64,000 bases of DNA from Phoenix dactylifera (Eukaryota > Streptophyta > Magnoliopsida > Arecales > Arecaceae). The notes below the pieces were generated by a model. It was not told the DNA's origin. It was given only the letters and a program-made list of their open reading frames with translations, and did not search any database. Below are positions 58,060 to 64,000 of the stretch, in pieces; positions within the stretch are counted from its first letter, which is position 1; each line of letters opens with the position of its first letter. The position numbers and the translations under genes were made by a program. The stretch lies in NCBI RefSeq assembly GCF_009389715.1, contig NC_052402.1, forward strand, positions 20,158,956 through 20,222,955. The letters are read 5' to 3'.

Positions 58060-58320
58060 TCAAGAGACTTAAAATAAGAAATTATTATATCGGAGATGTC
58101 AATGGCCTTGCTAGCGCTATGAAGCAAGTAGTTGGTGAACTTGACCAAGGAAAACAAACAAAAAAATAGAAAAGGATGGCCCCTCAACACTTAAGGAACA
58201 TGAAATAGGAAAATATTGTATAGGTGCAGTCAACGGCTAAGCAAGTAGTCAGCGGACTTGACCAAGAAAAACAAATAAAAAAATAAGAAAAAAATATAGG
58301 GACGGCCCTCAACTTAGGGC
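58060..58320 (+). repeat. Duplicated 'AAGCAAGTAGT-TTGACCAAG' segment
   Basis: Two copies of a block that begins near agcaagtagt and contains gacttgaccaa, aaaacaaa and ggccctcaac, at about 58120-58180 and 58240-58310. Confidence 0.5.
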
Positions 58321-58439
58321 ATGTCCAAAGACACATCTTACCAATTTAAAAAATTCCAAATAGATCTTTCAAATTTTCAAACCACTTCAAATTGATTCTC
58401 CAACTCTTTGACTAAAATACCCTAACCCTTTTCATAGTG

Positions 58440-58960
58440 TAAATAAATGAAAAAGTTCGGAGTGTCTTGACATATGTGCAATAACTAATCGTAATTATGT
58501 ACTAAGACATATGGATGAATAAAAAAGTTTGGTAGGCTTTGAGATTTGCACGATGATGATCCTCAACTTAGCTCATATACAAAAAATGCTTTGAGATCTG
58601 TGCTGACGGATAAATTAAAAGATTCAGTGTATTTTGAGATCTCTACGATAGGAGATTTTTTACTATAGGCTATATACTAAATATGCTTTTGAGATCTGTG
58701 CAAATAGATAATTGAAGGTGTTCAAAGTGCTTTGAGATATGTGCGATTGATGATCTTTAGCTATGGACTATATACTTAAAATGATTTAATAACTGTGCAA
58801 GTAAATGAATGAAAAAGCTTGGTGAGTGATCCTTAACCATTAAGATCTATGCAGATAAATGAATGAAAATATTCGAAGTGCTTTAAAATCTATGAATGAT
58901 CCTCAGCAATGAATTATATACTAAGAATTTTTTGAGATATGTGCCAATACTTCACCATAC
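58440..58960 (+). repeat. Degenerate minisatellite of about 110-130 bp
   Basis: Four to five diverged copies contain gataaatgaaaaagttcgg, then gtgctttgagatctgtgc, then gatcctcaacta and atactaa. Spacing varies from about 110 to 130 bp. No coding content. The remainder to 59400 is spacer plus the 3' end of the RING-H2 gene. Confidence 0.55.
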
Positions 58961-59400
58961 AAGAACTAATGTAAAGGATATTTTAATCATAATACAATTT
59001 TATGCTAGGGTATGATGATCATATGATACTATTCTTTTTCCAGTGATGAACAGCAAGATCAGTTTGAAATAGCTTGGAAACTTGAATGATCTGCTTGAAA
59101 CTTTTTAAAGTTGGAGTAGTGTCCTTGGAATATATCCTAATTTGAGGGGATGCCCCTATAATTTTTCCAAAAAAATCTACCACATATCTTTTTGGCAAAT
59201 GAGAACCTTTTTTCTGAAATTATCAGTCTAAATCAATAAATTCAAGTTTACACAATGAGTTTGGCACCATTGACTGCAACAGGATGTTAGGATAACTAGA
59301 CCAGTGGTTGATCCTTCATGAATCTGAATTTTGATTGCTAGAGGTGGTTTGCCATCAAACTTGGAATACCTTTTTCAAATTGTAAGAATTAAATGAGACC

Positions 59401-61709
59401 CTACACATCCTGCCTGCAAATAGGGCAAGAGCCATGTCTCACTAGCCACCTATCTATGCAGAGCGCATGAAAGAAATGCCCACAAACAGGTAATCTTCTT
59501 GCACTCTCTCCATCCTTGAAATCCTGGAAGAATAAATCGTGAAAAAGTCACAATCTCATTGTAATGGCTAATTTTTAGTACATAGCTCATATTTTGCACA
59601 CAAGAATAAAAAATTTTGGTAGATATTGTTAAAATAAAAGCTGGACTATACATTTTATGTTAACTTTTTGAAAAAAAATACTAACAATTTTAAAATTAAA
59701 AAAAGATCTTTCAAATTCAAAATTCAAATCATCAAACATGATATGTACTATAAAAAATATTAAAACCAAAATTCATCTATTTAGAAGCTCTAACCTAAGC
59801 ATCAAGATAGTAAAAAAATGAAAAAAATTTTTTGCGCACATATCCTTCTAAATATTAAAATTTGCATGAATACTCTCCTAAAATTGATATTTGTATATAT
59901 ATCCTTATAAAATATTTATTTTGCATGTACACTTTTTATTTTTCTTTTATCTTGCATATATACCCATACCATCTAATATAGTCAAAAAAATTAGTGATTT
60001 AAAATTAAAAATGACTGAAATATTCTTAATGAGTAGATATGCAAAAAGAAATATTTATAAAGATATATATTCAAATAATACTTTGCGAAAATATTCATGC
60101 AATTTTACATATTTAGGAGATTTTACATGCAAAAAATTCTAACTTTATTTTTTTCTATCTCAACTTATTTTAACACTCGAATTTGTCTAGTACTGCTCCT
60201 CAATATTTTCTGTAAAAAAATTACTAAAAAAAATTGATTCAACAATTAAATAACAAAAGGAGTTTAAAAAAGTTCTTTCACTAATCATGAGATTATTCTA
60301 CTTTATTCTTCTTCATTTATAACAATCGCTATATCTTATTTCATTGAAATATGACTTGTAATATTTATTATTATAGATGTATATATAACAGTATATATTA
60401 GAATATAGAAAAATATTAGAAGGGTATTTATGCACAAAATTATTTTTTTTTTGTTTCTACCCTTTTAATTAAGATTTTTTGCGTACATACCTTCCTAAAT
60501 ATTGAAATTTGTATGAATACCCTCCTAAAATTGGTATTTGCATGTATACCCTTATAAAATACTTGTTTTGCGTGTATACCATTTATTTTCCTTTTTTCTT
60601 GTATATGTGCCCATACCATCTAAAGTCGTCAAAAAATTAGTAGTTTAAAATTTAAAATGACTGAAATATCCTTAATGGATAGATATGCAAAAGAAAACAT
60701 TTATAAGGCTTTATATGCAAATAATGCTTTGCGAGGGTATTCATGCAATTTTACATATTTAGAAAGGTTTATATAAAAAAAAATTCTAATTTTTTTTTTT
60801 ATTTCAACCTATTTTAACACTCGAATTTGTCTAATATTGCCCCTCAATATTTTCTATAAAAATTTTGCTAAAAAAAAATGATTCGACAATAACAAAAGGA
60901 GTTAAGAAAGTTCTTTCACTAATTATTGATTTATTCTACTTTATTCTTCTTCATTTATAACAACCCTATATCTTATTTTATTGAAACATGGCTTGTAATA
61001 TTTATTATTATAGATGCATATATAAGGGCATGTATTAGAATATAGAAAAATATTAGAAGGGTATTTATGCAAAAATTCAAAAAAATTTTTGCATGTCTAC
61101 CCTTTTAAATATATAAAATTGCATGAATACCCTCCAAAATTGCTCTTTGCATGTATATCCTTATAAACATTTTTTTTGTATGTTTATCCTTTAAGGATAT
61201 TTTTATCATTTAAATTTTAAATCGCTGACTTCTTAACAACTTTAGATGGCATCAGTAGATATGTAAAAAAAAAAAAAAAGAGTATACATGCACAACAAGT
61301 GTTTGATGAGGATATACATACAAATATCACTTTTAGAAGGGTAGGCATGCAAATTCCAATATTTAGGAGGGTATATACGCAAAAAATCCAAAAATGAATG
61401 ATATCAATTATACTAGTATTGTAAACTCTATATATATATATATATATATATCTCAAAACATGAATAGATTTAAATCCACTGGATTTTGATTATTAAATCA
61501 TATAAAAATATTATATTATGGTATTAAAACCGTTCACTTGATAATTAGATTCGAGACCATGAGAATATATGAAATTTTGACTTCTACGCATTTTTTGTAC
61601 CGCATATCATATTCAACTGTTTAGATTTTGAATTTAAATAGCCCATCGGTGATTTTGATTGTTAATTCTTAAAGTACATAGTCCAACCGATATATACATA
61701 TATATATAT

Positions 61710-61748
<39 letters not shown>

Positions 61749-61891
61749 TATATATTAATACATATATATACATATATATACACATATATACACATATATA
61801 TATACACATATATACACACATATATATATATATATACACATATATACACATATATATACATATAAATGTGTGTGTTGCGCGCGCGCGCGCG

Positions 61892-61922
<31 letters not shown>

Positions 61923-63834
61923 GTATGTATATATGTGTGTATATATATGTATGTCTATATGTGTGTATATATATGTATGTATATATGTGTGTATATATAT
62001 GTATGTATATATGTGTGTATATATATGTATGTATATATATGTGTATATATGTATGTATATATATGTGTATATATGTATGTATATATATATGTGTATATAC
62101 ACGCACACATATATGTACATATGTACATATATCAGGGAGACCTTAGTACTGAAAATGATCATGAAAATAAGTCACCTAGACCCAAAACACAACAGGTAAA
62201 AGACCGCATAAGTGGTGTAGATGCCTTAAATGATGCATGCATGTGCAATTAATTATAGTCAGAATCGTGGTTTTGCAGTGAATCACAAAATGAACCCTAA
62301 CAAATTGGATTATTAGGTATGTCAAGGCCACCGTACCTGCAGGCAAACAGCACAAGAGATCAACTCCCCGCATGAATTGATACTGTCATCACTTTTGATC
62401 TCAAACTCAGGAAGCCTCTTGATGATATCCGGCAACAAACCAATGCTTCTACTGATATCGAATAGGTCTGCGGTCTCTCCATTACTAGCTTCAATTGCAT
62501 TGATCTATAAGGTTCAATTCGCTCTCAGTCATTACTATGTCATTAAGATATGTTGGGATAGAGTGTCATGAAGTAGAGGCATGCAACTACTAGTTTCACC
62601 TACTACTTACTTGCCACTGGTATGCTTTGAGCATTGCCGGGCTCACCCACTCTCGAAATATCTTCCCATTTAGTAGGCTACCAAATATAGCCACCTGCAT
62701 TTATGTCATCAAAAAGAAAAATATCAATCCAAAACCTATTAGTGGAGTTTGGATAGAGACCATAGATCTTTCAACGGCTATTCCTATGCATAATTCTTAC
62801 AGCTTTGTGAACCATGGAAGTTATAGGAGACATGAGTCACATAACTGAATAAGAGAGGGCTATCTTTCTTTTAAGGGGAGGACAAAACAAGAGAGGGTAA
62901 TCCCCAATAGGCGAACTACTGGGTCTACAAACTGAACCCAATAGTGCCAATGAGTCCAGCAACTGGTCCAAAGACTGAAGTCTATCTGCAGGACCACAAG
63001 ACTTACATGAAAAGGCTGATATCCATTGTCATACTTCAAATGGTTGAATTACACACCGATCACATCACATAATTAGTATCAAAGGAGTACTTAGTTTGGA
63101 CCCATTAAAGGACGGTGACCCAACCATACTGTGATGATTTTTTTTTAATGGTGATGTGAACTGAGACAACTAAATAAGTAGCTAGGTTATATGGCAAAGT
63201 AGATGAAAAAATAGTAGTGATGATGATGTTAATGTTGTTCTAAAGCTCTAACCTTGGATGACAGCTCTCCTTGGAGGCAAGACTCCAGCACCTCGACGGA
63301 GAGCAGCGCGCCAGCGACCGCGCCAATGCCCGCGCCGCGGAACAGCCCCGTCTCCGTGGTCTGGCCTTTGAGCGCGCCTGAAATCGACCCTATCAAGGCT
63401 CCACCTGCTCTCCAAGAGTCGAGTTATTGCCCACCAAATTATACTTCAAGAAGAAAGAATCAAGATTGAAGATTGAATGGGAAACACTGAGATCTTTGGT
63501 TATTAGATAGATGAATCTCCTTTCTCCATTACAAACCTTTTGGAAAGACTCTCTTTGTAGTCTGGAATCCAATCCCCATGGATATTATGCCAAATTATGC
63601 AGTGAAGTTTGAAGTGTTGAATGAAAGTGGTATGTATAGCTTTTCTTTGAGGTGCAAGCTAGTACACAATGAGTAAAATAATTGGTTTTTACAGAATTCA
63701 AAGGTTAGATACACACAGAGAGAGTTCTTACACAGTGCAAAGGTGCAGGTAAGGCCTGCAAAGGCTACCTTCCTCAACGTATTCAAGCAAAATCCAGCTC
63801 CAAAACCAGAAAGCTTCCACCAACAGCCATCCAT
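59401..63834 (-). CDS. RING-H2 E3 ubiquitin ligase, NEP1-interacting-protein-like
   Basis: Five reverse-strand exons, 63834-63732, 63404-63253, 62694-62611, 62504-62337 and 59523-59401, join in phase at GT-AG sites to give 209 residues. Exon 1 starts '[10 protein letters not shown]'. Residues about 20-75 are Gly/Ala/Leu-rich membrane-like segments ('[16 protein letters not shown]', '[12 protein letters not shown]'), followed by '[16 protein letters not shown]'. Exon 3 has '[12 protein letters not shown]', a NIP-family landmark. The RING-H2 finger is split by the last intron: C-x2-C in 'CAVCLQ' (exon 4), then C-x-H-x2-H-x2-C in 'CGHFFHALC' and 'CPIC' (exon 5). The protein ends 'CRQDV', as family members do. 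The expected role is a membrane-bound ubiquitin ligase; Arabidopsis NIP1/NIP2 bind the plastid-encoded RNA polymerase or NEP in thylakoids, but this copy's target is unknown. All eight zinc ligands are present. The last intron is 2813 bp and repeat-filled. Confidence 0.9.
59826..61395. repeat. AT-rich foldback-type repeat with internal duplication, in the NIP intron
   Basis: The block starting ttttttgcgcacatatcc and containing ttaaaatttgcatgaatac, then ccttataaaatatt and cccataccatctaa, occurs at about 59826. It recurs at about 60475 (roughly 650 bp later) and as a diverged third start near 61085. The right end (61290-61395: gtatacatgc…ggagggtatatacgcaaaaaatcc) is the reverse complement of the left end over roughly 110 bp. 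This gives a foldback/TIR-like structure. No coding capacity. Confidence 0.65.
61427..61452. repeat. (TA)n microsatellite
   Basis: A short TA run next to the foldback repeat. Confidence 0.8.
61683..62122. repeat. Compound alternating purine-pyrimidine microsatellite (about 440 bp)
   Basis: Runs of (TA)n, tatacaca and tgtatata, a (GC)n core gcgcgcgcgcgcgc and (AC)n at about 61876-61906, then many gtatgtatata/tgtgtata units. The left half is rich in tacaca and the right half in tgtgta, so it is close to a giant inverted repeat around the GC core. Long open frames on both strands here are artefacts of the repeat. Confidence 0.95.
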
Positions 63835-64000
63835 TTTTTCAGATCTTGGAGAAGTAGAGAGCTGCCCTTCTACTCCTCCAAGAAAAAACTCCTCACTTAT
63901 ATAGAAACCAAGCGCAAGACAGTGAGACCCAACCAAAGAAAAGAAAAACCAGAGGAATGCAAGCAGAAGAAATCAACTGGGAAGCGTGGAAGTAGAAAGG
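63835..64000. promoter_or_regulatory. 5' flank of the RING-H2 gene
   Basis: About 165 bp upstream of the reverse-strand ATG at 63834, read from right to left. It contains the probable 5' leader and a weak tatataa-like word near 63898-63904 (cttatatag on +). The window ends here, so the promoter is incomplete. Confidence 0.35.

Noticed and set aside
61634..62252. Several overlapping open frames of 90-145 codons on both strands
   Set aside because: They are translations of the TA/CA/TG/GC microsatellite (alternating Tyr/Ile/His/Cys), present in all frames, with no real coding signal.

Overview
This is plant nuclear DNA, most likely from a monocot. The genes have GT-AG introns, and all recognisable families are plant families: a two-domain nucleoredoxin with a DC1 tail, a clade-type PP2C, a NEP1-interacting-protein-like RING-H2 ligase and an SR45a-type splicing factor. 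The transposon mix also fits: Tekay-like and Tat-like gypsy elements, CACTA, hAT, and a LINE with an RNase H domain. A palm is my best guess from the general look of the proteins and repeats. The sequence alone does not prove it.

Host genes from left to right are: (1) an SR/RRM protein on +, coding 3304-6173 in three coding exons; (2) a nucleoredoxin on -, 20648-18633, in three exons; (3) a PP2C phosphatase on +, visible coding exons 31841-33496, first exon not found; (4) a single-exon plant-specific protein on +, 34341-34955; (5) a RING-H2 ligase of the NIP type on -, 63834-59401, in five exons and nearly invisible to ORF calling because the exons are short. The genes look unrelated and independently expressed. 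There is no operon or cluster logic here.

The rest is mostly transposons. At 10.05-16.74 kb there is a non-autonomous hAT element, and then a Tat-like gypsy element (11968-16683) that seems to lie inside a copia-like solo LTR. The gypsy element has two internal minisatellites. At 28.2-31.6 kb a nearly complete hAT transposon (8-bp target duplication CTGGAGAT) lies just upstream of the PP2C exons.

The most striking structure is 35795-58059, a five-level nest of transposons. An old hAT (35803-58051) is split by a reverse-strand LINE (about 39600-57193). The LINE is split by a reverse-strand gypsy element (40566-55533), which is split by a CACTA element (41727-53175), which is split by a young Tekay-like gypsy element (45073-52603). 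Target-site duplications can be read at four of the five levels, and the two LTR pairs give ages in the expected order (about 2.6% versus about 0.25% substitutions). A sixth element, a 970-bp hAT-type element (56112-57081), lies in the other half of the LINE.

The right end holds intergenic minisatellites and the NIP-like gene. Its 2.8-kb last intron contains a foldback-type AT-rich repeat and about 440 bp of alternating purine-pyrimidine microsatellite. I found no CRISPR array, rRNA or convincing tRNA. The window does not show an obvious new enzyme system. Its novelty lies in the repeat architecture.
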